In this document: positions 1 through 11,990 of the stretch, piece by piece | Position numbering within the stretch: position 1 is the stretch's first letter | Layout: the number at the start of each line of letters is the position of its first letter | Origin: Trichaptum fuscoviolaceum | Taxonomy: Eukaryota > Basidiomycota > Agaricomycetes > Hymenochaetales > Trichaptaceae | Assembly (NCBI GenBank): GCA_910574455.1 | Contig: CAJSYZ010000011.1 | Location: 2,638,941 to 2,702,940 of the forward strand | Length of the DNA: 64,000 bases | Reading direction: 5' to 3' | Notes under the pieces: model-generated | What the model saw: only the letters and a program-made list of their open reading frames with translations | The model's database searches: none | Told to the model about the DNA's origin: nothing | Program-made: the position numbers and the translations under genes

Positions 1-411
1 AATACGATTTTTTGATAGAGCAATCATCGAATATCAGCGTTTCCTCCTCCAATTATCATTTTAGGCCTTGTTCGACGCACTGTATACCAAGAGTTCGCCT
101 AGATACGAATAAGCATCCACAAGATTAGTCAGAGCTTTCGTTGCTTGAATTCAATATTACTACGACAAATTGGTTAGCCCTTGAAGTTGTATAAGCTGAG
201 CATCACCTCACCCATCAGGAAAGCGATAAAAAGATAGAAACGTACTAGTAGTACATCAGAGCACTGTCACTGAGATGCATCACGAAGAGGGCTTCAGAGA
301 ATTGATCGCGCACGGAATCAATCGCAGAGAGATAGTAGCTCAGTCTGCAAATCATATGATGACCGGACCTCTCCTAGCGACCGCCTCTTTGATTTCGCTC
401 CAGTCCTTCAT
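1..411. other. Left flank of module A, no gene recognised
   Basis: AT-rich sequence outside the shared module. It has no similarity by eye to the sequence left of copies B or C, which helps fix the module boundary at 412. The only open frames are short and do not resemble known proteins. Confidence 0.5.
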
Positions 412-800
412 CACATCAGGGAAACTACTTTCTGCTGAAAGTGACTTAAGTGTTACTTAAACGTCCTGAGAGACTGAAGTCTTAAATAAGGCAAGCTTTA
501 CTTATTCATGCATGTCCTCCCATTATTCAGGACAAGTTGGCTGAAATAAGTGTGGGCTGGCTTAAATAAGGAAAGATGGCTGAATCAGTGCTCTAAGTGT
601 TTCAGGCATTCAGCACCCCAGTGCTCCAGTGTATCATCCTTTAATTACAGCAGTAGACAAGTGTTGTAAGACGAATTGCAGTGCTCAAGAGTCTAAGTGC
701 ATAAGAACGATCCAAGTATTTCATTGCATCAGAAATATATAAGACAACATTATGTAGCTATCAGTGCCTCAGCGTTCAAGTACATCAGTCATTTACACAA
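412..800. repeat. Terminal and subterminal repeats of copy A
   Basis: Begins CACATCAGG and continues with CAGGGAAACTACTTTCTGCT. It then carries many related short words (CTTAAATAAGG, CTGAAATAAGTG, CAGTGCTC, AAGTGCATAAG, TGCATCAG). Clusters of short subterminal repeats are typical transposase-binding regions in CACTA-like elements. A binding role here is inferred. The same block opens copies B and C. Confidence 0.65.
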
Positions 801-1022
801 GACTAAGCATAGCAGTCGCTATCATGGGATCCGCCACGACATTATCCCGAACCTCTGCCGTGACGGGCAGTGGCAGGCCACATTTCGCTGCCGTGCCTTC
901 AATTCTGCATGTTCTTTGGCGTACCAGTAGAAACGAAGGCTGCTCTGCAAGTCGATGGTAATATAATATTGAGCGCACGGACAGAAACGAAAAGAAGAGG
1001 CTCACCAGTGATCGATTTGCCC

Positions 1023-1099
1023 TTAGAAGTCTACGCAGTCCGTAGCCGAATCCCATTTTGAAGCGTCGTCCTCCTCATGATCACCATCTCCACCTAAAT

Positions 1100-1134
<35 letters not shown>

Positions 1135-4100
1135 CCCTCGCCCTCAATCTTGTCAACACCCTCGTCCCCGCTCTCGCTCAGGTTGTCGTCACCCTCAGCA
1201 TTAGCATGCTCGTCCTCTGCATCACCTTCCACCTCGCCTCTATACTCAGCCCCCTCACGCTCTTCGCCCTTATCGTCGGTTCCGTCGGTTCCGTCTTCCC
1301 AATTATCAGCGCCTTCGTCATACGCTTTCTCGCAGGTCGAATCTGCATCTACAACGTCAAAATACAAGGAAAAGTCCCTGCCAGTGATACCCGATCCAAC
1401 AAGTTCGGTGTTCTTTCTCGTATCGATATCTGTACTGGCATCGTAAGCTAGGAGGCGGGATCGAACCTTTTCCCAGTTTGATTCAGTGAAGAAAGAGGGA
1501 TTCGACAACAAGTTAACATAGTCGTCCGTATGAGGCTGCCACAGAGCGCTAGTGAAATACCACTCAGCGCCGCCAAGTTCTTCTTTGATATTTTGCAACC
1601 GAGCCACCTGTTTATCAATGGCAACCTTGACCTATCCATGGGAAGATCAGCGAATAAGGACAATATAAAGTGCTGAAAAAAGTAGATACCGCTGTTGCCG
1701 CAAGGGCGAGGGCACCGATAGGCTTTCCTATGGTGTTTCTGTCCAGTATTTTATGCCGACCCATGGCCAAGACAATGTGTACGGACAACACTGAGACCAC
1801 AAGGTCAGAGCAGAACAGTCCTTGCTTCTGTACATTTAGGGTCAATGCATGGACACAAAATGCAACAATAAATACTCTTTTACTTACCCTCTCCATACTA
1901 TACCAGCTTTCCCATAGAAACGGTTCGGCTTTCTTCTTGTCAACTAGCGTCTGCAACATCTTCACAATTGCTTCGTTTTGCATTGACTTTGATTGTTCGC
2001 CGCTGATAAAACTAGCAACTGATTGCTCAGCTTTCTCAAACAGCTTCTTGCGCCAGCTATCAGAGCATCTCTGGGCCGCCTGAAATACGAGGATTGCATC
2101 TCAATTTGGTAAAGTGATTTGAGAATAAGTAAAAATGACTCAACTAGAGAACAGATATCGGCGAACTGAGTTTCGTAAATGAGTTCCACAGAATCAAACA
2201 CTTTCCCCCACAATGAGCTGATGAGCTTATTGTCCGGGGTTTGCCATGGTGTGACGGACTTTCCAACTGCGCGAAATAGTGAAGGTAATAGAATATGAGT
2301 CCATCCTGCCTGAGTACCGGGAGGGAGACACTGGTTCGTCGCCCTTTTCCTGCCTGGCACGCGAGATCCTTCCCTTCCTTCATTTCGATCCTTGTCCTCA
2401 AGTCCCACTGATGTCTGCATATACGTACATCAGCAAAATATGTCATAGAAATGAATTTGATTCGACAAACTGAGCTAGTAGTCCGAGAGACTTTGCGATG
2501 ACCTTGATAAGCCCCAGTCACTATCACTTCGGGTCCGGGGGTGCGGGACGCTCTCGTCATTGCAAGCGACGGTGCTCGAGGTGCTAACGACACATCTTTC
2601 GACCACCAGACTATTAAGAAAAGAAGGTGAATGCTCACGTTTAGAGTGTATCAATCGACTCTCACTTACTTCATTATCAGCCACCAGCAACTGCCTCTTG
2701 CGATTAAAGGTAGCGGATCCAATCTCCGGCTGCAACACGTCAGAAAGCTGTTATCCATGGCAAGTGAGCAGATCGAAAAGAAGCACTTACCGTCGTGTCG
2801 GCCTCAGGCCGATAAGGAATATCAGAGGGGTTCCTCTTCTTACTCAAGTCCTTTCCGCCTGATCAGATACGAACTTGAAATGCCAATTACCATAGAATTG
2901 ACACTTACTGTGGCACCGGCCTGTGTGTCCATGTCAATCAACAATGACTTATTGATCTTGACAGTCTTATTAGCCTATTGAGATGGTTCAAATTAAGTAA
3001 ACATGAAATGAAGGAATTCATTGCACGTGAAGGTAGAAGAATTACCACATTAACCTGAGAGTCGGTGTCTGGTGGCGACTTCCTCTTTCCGTTCTTTGTG
3101 ACTGTGATGTCCTATTCATATGCACACATTAGCGATCGACTCGAAGTGAAGAAGGAAACGAATAGTTGCTACAGGAGAGCACCGGACGTGAGCCTACGGT
3201 GCATCGACGCTCACACATACCTGTACACGGGGTTCCAAAGCTAGTGATCGCACCTTACGACCATAAATAAAGGGGGGAACGAGAGAAGTTGAAATAAGAT
3301 AGACTTACCGGTGCGCTAAGCTGCGAGTTAGCAGTCCTCTTGTTTGCATCCTATGCAAATACCAATTCAGCAATGAAGGATATAGAATGAAGATCACTGT
3401 GCTTCGCTGTCTGGCACTCACCTGTCCACCTGGTTTTATCTCGTTGTTCTTATCCTCGAGTACGGGAAGGGATTGCTTAGTAGAATGAAAAATGAAAAAT
3501 GATATGACATCGCTTACCGTTGAAACCTGCGACCCGGAAAGAGTGTCATGCAATAACTTCCTTTTCTTCGAGTTGAGGTTGCTGCTACCTCCATCCTGTT
3601 CATGACACGGCAGTTGGCAGATAAATAATAACGAAGGGATATGAACAAACGGTCATGGAGTAACTGACGTGAATCGAACAGAAATAAGTCGTACTCACAC
3701 AAGCTTGAGCCGGCCTTGTTAGCCTCTTCGGATTGCTTCCGCCCTATAAACAAGTTATTCAGACTGCATTTGCCATTCTAATGCTCCGTCAACTCACAAC
3801 ATTTGATTCCGAATCGACAAGATGTGCCTTCTGTTGCACACTGATTGTGCTATTTTTTACACCATGATAGCTTGTAAGGGTGATTGTTTCTCCTTCATCC
3901 TCCCAGGGACTTAAGTTTTCATCATCTGGCAATGAGATGGTGTGTCTGGTGTAGCTTTGCGTCAGCAAGGCTCATAATACAGTGGTAACAAGGACAAGAG
4001 CGTCAATATTGCAGGTGAAGGACTTCCAAGTCGGGTCTTGGCCCGGGAGCGTCACGGTCAACTTGAACCGCTGGCACCGTGACCGCAGTGACACTGGCAG

Positions 4101-5257
4101 CCTGAGTGGCAGGCTCATTAGTAATCTAGTACTACTACTAGTAGTAGTCGGGATGATGTTTAATCGCACTCACCATTACATTGACTTGACAGTACAAGAT
4201 ACTGATTCAGACGCAATGCAAGATTCAAACTTCAAACTCACAAATTGATCCTTTCTGAGTCTATCCCTGCCACTGGCACCTCAAGACCTCCACCCTCTTC
4301 ACCGATGAAAGTGGAATCATCTGTGTTGCGAAGCGCCCTGACAGGGCGTTTTGTCTTGTCGTTCCGCCTTGACGTAGCGGGCGAGTCTATTATGTCCGTT
4401 TCTTCACCAGAAAGACTCTCGTTCGGTCCTGCAGGAGCGTGAAAGAATGCGTCGCTGGGAGTGGCGGCAGACCTGGACATCTTTGCGGTCTGCACACGTG
4501 TGCGAAATGGAAGTTCACCTTTGGAGTCTTCTTTCCTAGCTTTTTTTGCAGGCTTCCCGTTTGGCTCATCCATACTCGCTGCTTCGCATTAACGTGAGTC
4601 ACAGGGTTCAACCTCCAAGCTTTGAGATCGTCTGAAAATGTATAGGTAATGTTACTCACGAATATCCAAGTCTTCGTTGTGTCCATCTTCACAATCCGAT
4701 ATGTCTTTAACATCGTTCTTCGAGTCTGTTTATGCCAGTTCAAATCTGTGTCATCACTGATCTAAAGTTGAAGACTTACAACTAGATTCGCCTTTTGGCT
4801 TTCTACGTCCACGTTTGCCAGTGAGTTTGGGCACTGTTGAGCCCATCTGGGTGCGTGTCTCAAGAGCCTTCGACAAGTTGTTTTCAAGCTCTACGGTCTC
4901 TAGCATCGCTGCTTCTTGGTTCTCTGCTGCAGTCACCTTCTTGCGAACCTTGTCAGCTGCCTCTTGTTCTTTTGCTGCCCGTTTTTGCTCCGCAGCGAGT
5001 TTTTTCCTCTCTTTCGCAACCGCGACTTGCTGGGCCGCAGCTCTGCGGAAAGCTGTCCGCTCTTCCTTCTGCTTTTCCTTCTCTTCCTTCTCCTTCAATG
5101 CCTCATCCCGCCTTTCTGCCTGCCGTACTTTCCTTTTCTCTTTTTCTTCCTTCTCCCGCAATATCTCCTCCTGTGTTCGTCTTGTTCTGAGTTGGTCAAC
5201 AACTGCTCCGGGGTGCTTTTCCCTGTTCTTAGCCCTTGTCTGTCTTTGAGTTGACAT
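1023..5257 (-). CDS. Accessory coiled-coil nuclear-type protein with DUF6532-like region, copy A
   Basis: Many exons separated by roughly 60-base introns. The first exon (4757-5257) starts MSTQRQTRAKN and is a Lys/Glu/Arg-rich coiled coil of about 165 residues. An exon at 4245-4574 is Ser/acid-rich with basic patches (PAKKARK, NDKTKRP). Small exons lie between about 2480 and 3990. Downstream exons include GWTHILLPSLFRAVGK (2150-2420), an SDSWRKKLFEKAEQ segment (about 1960-2080), KPIGALALAATAVSTFF (about 1670-1850) and GGAEWYFTSALWQPHTDDY (1440-1607). The tail is very acidic (1023-1440). The ALALAATAV helix and WTHILLPSL segment resemble basidiomycete DUF6532 proteins, whose function is unknown. 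It is transcribed divergently from the transposase and conserved in all three copies, so it probably helps the element; a DNA-binding or targeting partner is a guess. Exon boundaries are partly inferred. Confidence 0.6.
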
Positions 5258-5529
5258 TTTGTGCAGTGTTTTGAGACTTGTATGATGATAAGATGTGTCG
5301 AAGGTGCAAGTTCAAGATCAGGGAGGCGGGGGCGTCTATCTTAGACAAGTTGAAAATTTACGCCCACTACTACCGTGACTACTCTATGACTAATTTTAAC
5401 TCAGGTTCAAGTTCACTGGCACTCCGAGTCCGACTCACTGCCAGTGCTAGCAGCCTGCCAGTGCCAGTGAGGCTCAGCTGTGAGTCCCAATTGTCGACGT
5501 GTACTACTACTGAGGTTACATTCAAGTTG
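5258..5529. promoter_or_regulatory. Divergent promoter region between accessory gene and transposase, copy A
   Basis: About 270 bases between two divergent starts. The transposase-proximal half is packed with the dispersed hexamers (TTCAAG, GCCAGT, CCGAGT). Compared with copy C it lacks one six-base GCCAGT unit at 5417/5418. No clear TATA box was identified. The regulatory role is inferred from position. Confidence 0.4.
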
Positions 5530-8500
5530 ATGCCAGCGACACGGAAAAAGCACGATCCCTTTCATTTTCCACCAACTATTCGATGCACCTTGCCTGGCTG
5601 TAGTAGGATGTTCAAGAGTCAATCTGGAAGAGCAAGACATGAATATTCAGCTCATCCGACGTCATTCTTGGCAAATTCTTCTGCCTGTGGTCATGAATAT
5701 GAATCGTCACCTATTCGACCCATACGAGCTCCAAGTCCTCAACTTGAAGCTCTCCTGAGGTCGTCCGAACTTCCATCAGAGGGTCATCTTGAGAGCGGCT
5801 CTGACTCCTACGATTACGATATTTCCATGCTTACACAGGATATCTCGATGCTCAGTATAGGCCGAGACGAGCTGCTTCAAGATTTGGACAGACCTGATTC
5901 TCTGTCCCATTCTGTCACCGGAAGTGACAGTGGCCGTTCTGAAGACTTGGATTCCGACATTGGAGATTATAAGGAGAGCGAGGATAACTTGAAGGTGTAT
6001 CACAGATACTTGAATGGTGCGCGCCAAATCAATTGTTCCCGGTTTACTGTAGCATTTTGACACCAAACATTGTGCAGCCACTCCATGTGATGCAGAAGGG
6101 AACTTCTTAGAATACGAAGACTCACCCGCTCCGCGAAACGAATCTGCGTCAAATGACTGGTTTCCATATTCGTGCCGAGCAGATTTTGAGCTCGCAGATT
6201 TTCTCTATCGGGAAGAGCAAATGTCTGCTGGGAACATAACAAAGCTTCTGGGAATCATGAAGGCTTATCAGCTGATTCAGGAGGCGGAGAATGTAAAATC
6301 TTGCGGATGTTCCGAATTGGATGCGACCATTGCCTGACGATGACTTGGATCTGGGTTCAACTAGTACGCTACTCGATGGAGATGCGCAAAAAATGTATAA
6401 CGCCATTGATGCTACGAAAGTCGGTGATGTGTCTTGGAAATCCTTTAGTAACTTCTACACGGACGATCATAGCCAAAAGGCAACAAACGAGAACACCGAG
6501 TCATGGAAGAGGAAAGAATATGATGTATGGTATCGGGATCCTTTGGAAGTGATCCGGAATTTGGTGGACAATCCGGCGTTGGAAGGCGAATTTGACTATG
6601 TCCCGTTTCGTGAGTATCAGCCGAAGGAGGACTCTGATGACAACAAAGAACGAGTCTTCAGAAACTACATGTCCGGAAACTTTGCTTGGGAACAGGCTGT
6701 AAGTCATGAATCATGCAGCATTCAAAGTTGGAAGAAGTGTATTGATAATCCTTGACTTAGAACAAAATCTTCGCCGAAGATAAAGCGGTCCATGGGTCTA
6801 TGTTCGTTCCGGTCATCTTAGGGAGCGACAAGACAACAGTCTCCGTTGGAACTGGCAACAACGAATATTATCCGTTATATCTTTCAATAGGAAATGTATC
6901 TAACAAGGCCCGGCGGTCCCAAAAGCTGAATACAGTCCAGCTCGTAGCATTTCTAGCAATACCAAAGAGTGTGTGTCAAAAACTGAGCTATCCATTTGTG
7001 TTCTGATGCTTTGCAGCTGAACGGCAGTACGAAAAGTCGGATGAATTCCGCCGCTTTCGACATCAAGTCTTTCATTCATCTATATCGAGAATCTTGAGAC
7101 CACTGAAGAGCGCAATGTCCATAAACAACGAACAAACCATTTTCCGGTGCCCTGATGGTCACTTGCGTAGGTCGGTTCTCGGACTCGGCTCGTATATAGC
7201 CGATTATCCGGAACAGGTGAGTCTATGCGCAATATGCACTGGATGGTGCTGCAAGTAAGTATTGTCCTTTCCAAAAATCACATCCGACTTGAGTTCGAGG
7301 AAATGGCTTAATGCGGCTACTATATAGATGTACAGCACCTCACAAGAACCTAGATAATCCGGAATTTGTTACAAATCCTCGAACAAAAGAGCTGCACGAA
7401 CGATTGATAGAACAGGTGGATGACAATAGCATAAGTAGAGCCACAATTCGTAAGGAGTATGGGTTCCACCAAGATATCGTCGTATGTGTTCCAACTTCAA
7501 GTTGTCCATTAGATGCACTTACCGCAACTTGAACTATGTCCCGTAGCCCTTCACCAATGATTTTCCGCGTGCAGATATATGCGATCTCATTTCTCCAGAC
7601 TTACTGCACCAAATCATCAAAGGCGTGTTCAAGGATCATCTTGTCGAGTGGATTTGCCAGAGCATGACCACAACAGAGCTGGATATTGTGGATAAAAGGT
7701 ACTATTCCCTTACAAGTCGTGTGAATACCATTGCTAACTTTCACGTAGAATCAGAGTTGCTGCTCCTTTTCCCGGACTTCGCAGATTTCCCGAAGGTCGA
7801 GGCTTCAAGCAATGGACAGGTAATGATTCAAAGGCACTTATGAAAGTATGTGGTATTTTCATCATGATCTTGTTTGAGGTGGTGGTTTGCTGATATCTGA
7901 TGCAATCCGCTTACTAGGTGTATCTTCCGGCTATTGTGGGCATTGTACATGATGATATAGTTCACGCATTGAGTGCATTTCTGGACTTCTGTTACCTTGT
8001 GCGTCGGTACACGATTACAGCCTCAACTCTTGATCAGATTAAAGCCTCTCTGGATCACTATCATCAATATCGCAAAATATTCATAGCTAAGGGCATCCGG
8101 GATAACTTCTCACTTCCACGACAGCATGCCATGATTCACTATCCTACAATGATCCCTCTCTTCGCTGCACCAAGCGGGCTGTGCTCATCAATCACAGAGA
8201 ATAAACACATTTACGCGGTCAAGGAAACGTGGCGACGCTCAAACAGAAATGATCCTTTGGGTCAGATGATCACAGCAAACCAACGTCTCAGTAAACTTAT
8301 TGCATCGAGGGCAGACTTCAAGAGGCGTGGAATGCTGGAAAGCCTCTGGCTGAGGCTTCATGGAGAGCTTTGCAAGATGTTCTGCGCAGGAATATGTCAG
8401 AGTCGGAGACAGATGACGCTGAGAGGACCCGAATTCGGAAGGAGCAGATGCACCATCATGATACACCCGTAGCTGGCGCAGCTGATGATACAGAGGACTT

Positions 8501-9516
8501 CTTCGATGACATTGTGGGCAATAATGAACTCAACGAAATTGCAGACCTGGAAGATCCCGAAAACGTAGTGTATGGGCCACATCATCTTGCGGTTCATGGC
8601 ATACTACATGCTGAACGCCAGATCCGCTTGGGTGGCAGAAATGACCCTTTGAGCTTGATCTTAATGGCTTCCAAGCAACGTGGGTATTACTTGGTAACCC
8701 ATGCTTTGGTGTTGCACATCTGACTTCTTTGTTGTCATCCTTGCAGAGTCCAGTAAGGTGTATCCTAAACAGCTCAACACGCTTGCGGCGATAAAAGGTC
8801 ATCCAGAGCTCCGACAGCTCCGACAGCTCATAAAAAAATACTTATTCAACAAGTACGAGAATCACATCTCCAACTCAAGGGGCTCCTCTGGCAGAGCCCA
8901 ACCAGCAGTTGAATTGGACACAAGCAATGACTTTTCAATATTCCATTCAGCCACTGCTTTCTTTGCCTACCATGGCGAATCGATCCCTATAGAACAAGCA
9001 ATGAGGGAGGCGATCAGGTCCAATCCCTCTTGGCGCGGAAAAGCAAGACGTGATGCAGTCCTTGTTCGAGTTAGCTCCTGCATAAAGGGGTTTGCAGGAA
9101 TGAGAGTTGCCCGGGTTATGCTTCTTTTTTCCTTCACCGCTAAAGGGGAACGTCAGGACTGCGCTCTCGTCCAATTTTTCAAGCGTGTTGGAGATTCACC
9201 CGACCTGAAAACAAGAATGTGGATAGTCGAACCGGAGTATGAGTTAGAGAGCTCTACCACCTGTGTCGGATGCTGTACTGGAGTGAATGCCAGTGGCAGA
9301 TGTCGCTATCACCGCGACTGCAAGGCTCCGAAGCAATCTGTGATAGATGTAGGGGACATCCTCCGTTTGGCCCACCTCCTGGGGGTTCCGAAGGGTGATG
9401 AATGTCCTCCAAAGTCATTGACACCTGAGGAGACCCTGGATTTTTATGATAGATTCTATGTTAACCGATTTGCTGACATGCACATGCACCAAACACTGTA
9501 CGAAGCTAGACAATAA
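5530..9516 (+). pseudogene. Plavaka-type transposase, copy A (two frameshifts)
   Basis: Same exon plan as copy C. The start MPATRKKHDPF is followed by a C2H2 finger (C-x4-C-x12-H-x4-H), NDWFPYSCRADFELADFLY, the block VWYRDPLEVIRNLVDNPA, GSDKTTVS, SPDLLHQ and ITENKHIYAVKETW. Those last three blocks carry the likely D, D and E catalytic residues of CACTA-like transposases. Relative to C there is one extra base near 6331 (stop follows immediately) and one missing base near 8342, after RRGMLES. After 8342 the correct frame resumes in a separate stretch ending near 8723, and the last exon (about 8750-9516) is open. The ten or so GT-AG introns are kept. It is likely inactive unless the indels are assembly errors. 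Confidence 0.8.
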
Positions 9517-9749
9517 TTACTAAGTTAAACTCTTCCGTTAGCACATTCAAGTTGCCACATAGTACTACAAAGTGTATTGAGACTTGTTGTACAGTTTACA
9601 TTGCCAGAGCCAGCGGCGACGACATCATGGTATTCATTGTTCGAGGTAATATAATTATCAACAAATCTCAAAGCAACAAAGGGAGAAACTGGAGATGCAA
9701 GCATACTGTGTCCATTGTCAACCCACCACCTACGAGAGGGCTAATTCGG

Positions 9750-11990
9750 CTAGTAGTTGAGGCAACCTTGAGGACTTGAAGGCTTGGAGTCATCCTTTGA
9801 CTTTATCGCCAATTCTAAATAATTGCGATACCCTAGAACTTCTTTAATATCAATTTTCATCGCGATGCCCTTCGGGGTTTGTCTATCGAATGACGAGCAC
9901 ACCGCCTCCATCAGATACATTTGGTATCTGTGCATGTCCGCCTCCTGCAAGAAAGTTGTTCGAGTCGTCTGGCTATCTAAGGACCCTGCTGACGTCGATG
10001 CTGCCGTGTCCTGTCTTTCCTTCCCCTTGCCCTTCAAGTTCGTTTGATAGGCCTCCAATTCGTCCCTGTTATAGGCTGCTAACATATCAATAGAATCAAG
10101 GACAGCATCAGTCGACTCCTGCCCTTGATGTATGATCTTGTTTAAGAGCCCTTTTATGACCACGCCTTTCCCATTCTGCATGACGACATCGAAAAGACCC
10201 TTTGTGGAGGCAATTTGCAACCATCTCTTGACAATCCTAAGCGCTCCTATCAATCTCCTCTGAAGATAATCCAATTCCTGGAAGCAATATTGAATCTTGT
10301 CAGCAGAATTATCTGCCAAAATTGCTGCTTCGGCGTTTTCCAAAAGCTCCAGAATATCTCTTGCCTCGAAAATAATTGCATAGTCGTTGGAGGTAACAGC
10401 AAATGCATCCCTCCTCTGGAAGAATGCGTCGTGAATATTGCACAGATTAATCGCCATTTCCCAAGATTTCTGCGTGTTGTCAAACTGTAGTAGCGTTTGA
10501 TTGACCTCAGTTTGCTGGGGCTGAAAATGAAGCTGTCTAACCGCAGGCGTATTGTATTTCGATTGCAAACTCCCTGCTTCCGATATCGGTTGATAGAATG
10601 GCCTCAATGTCAGGGGCCGAAGATCGGGACGACGACGATTGGGAGGCTGAGATTGAGCCACGAGAATCTTAGAGATGTCGACTGACATTCTTTGGAGATC
10701 GGCGTCAATGATTGCGATGAGTTCGTAGATTACGTCGTAGTAGGCCTGGAAGAGCGGTATGAAGAATTGGAAAGCCTTAAGATTTTCGGCATCCCTATCG
10801 TATGAGTTCAATACTGCGAAAAACCCTACTGCCTTCTCTTCTCTATAATGTCCATATTGAGATAGCAGTTCTCTAAGACCTTCCGAGCCGTTGCGAGAAT
10901 GAAGTCGGTAGTATTTATTCATGATTTTCTGAAACGCGCCCTCGTTCACCTCGAAGTAGTAGGAACCGAAGGGATCTTCAGTGCTCCGGCTGTCAAGGCA
11001 TTTCTGTATGTCCGAATCTTTGAACCCAAGGACAATTGCGGAGGATTCCATGAAGAAGAACCTTAGACTATCCAAGGTCTTCCTTACTCTAACAGCGTCG
11101 CCTGCTGCCCGTGACTAACAAGCGTAGGTTATTAGACGTTCTTTTTCGAAACATGATCCTATTACTTACCCCAGCAACATTACTAGTCAAGAGATCGACA
11201 TAAGAAGATATCTTGCTAAGAGTTTTTTTCATCGTATCAACCTGACCCTCCAAACTCGCAATCCATCATCCGATGAAAGGCCTGGATGGCCTGAAGTCGA
11301 GCGAACCGACTCGTTGCCTTCTATGCCAGTGTGCGAAGCACTTTGTGCCATATTTTTAAGCAGTTCACCTATACTATCTCCGCGATCTCCGCCAGTGACA
11401 GGTGTTTGGACAAAACTGCCAGGTCCCGTGACGCCACTCACATTATCGGGCAGTGATGATGGTGGCCTTGATGGTGGTGGAACAGATACCGGGAACGGTG
11501 CCCGATGACTCGGCGTTTCGTCCTCCTCAACTTTACGCCTTTTGCTGTCACTGGCAGGAGTACCTTCAGGTTCATTGTGATGGTGGCTACTAGGACTCCG
11601 AGTTGAAATGCGATCTTGAAGACTCGGACGTTGGCTACCACTACTCCGTTTTGGAGGGCCGGCAGAAATGCGATCTTCAAGAGCCTGAGGTCGGCTATTA
11701 GGACTCGGACTTGCAGGGCCGGAGAAAATGCGTTCTTGAAGAGAGCCATGACTCCCAGCTGAAGGGTTGTTCGAAGATCTATGTGCGTACGCTCTAACCC
11801 AGTCTGGAATTTGCGACGGGGGGCGCGATTGGTGCCCCCAGTTGCCTCGACCTCCATGATTTGATCTCGCCCGCGGGGCAGATGTGCGTTCCTCAACTGT
11901 CTCATGAACGGGCCGTTTCCTTTTATCTACAATTTAGCTATTGTCAGAACCAACAAGGGGGTTCGACTCAAACTCAGGCTCACTGGACAT
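9750..11990 (-). CDS. Helical protein gene downstream of module A, with NLS-like start and Ser/Pro-rich N-terminus
   Basis: Not recognised as a named family. A plausible start is ATG at 11990 with a 7-base first exon and a 57-base intron (11927-11983), giving MSNKRKRPVHETVEERTS, a basic NLS-like start. The next exon is Ser/Pro/Gly-rich with three repeats of the form SLQ(E/D)RI(S/F), then SKRRKVEEDE. The coding frame breaks near 11255, where a one-base shift restores SLEGQVDTMKKTLSKISSYV. After an intron (GTAAGT at about 11170, TTAG near 11118) a 440-residue helical region runs to the stop at 9750. Its block FFIPLFQAYYDVIYELIAII sits like FFVPLLVWSY in the third genes of B and C, so distant homology is possible. 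It lies tail-to-tail with the transposase. Confidence 0.5.

Larger units (their letters stand above)
412..9545 (+). mobile_element. Plavaka-type DNA transposon module, copy A
   Basis: Shared with copy C from CACATCAGG at 412 to about 30 bases after the transposase stop, and more distantly with copy B. It holds subterminal repeats, a minus-strand accessory gene and a divergent plus-strand transposase. Sequence left of 412 is unrelated to that left of B and C. No inverted copy of the terminus (CCTGATGTG) was found at the right, so the right boundary is uncertain. The tail-to-tail gene at 9750-11990 may belong to the unit, as its counterparts do in B and C. Plavaka elements belong to the CACTA/CMC group; the assignment here rests on the transposase motifs. 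The transposase of this copy has two frameshifts, so it is probably non-autonomous. Confidence 0.75.

Noticed and set aside
4815..5249. Long Ser/Phe-rich plus-strand frame opposite the coiled coil
   Set aside because: Shadow of the Lys/Glu-rich minus-strand exon; the same shadow appears in B and C.
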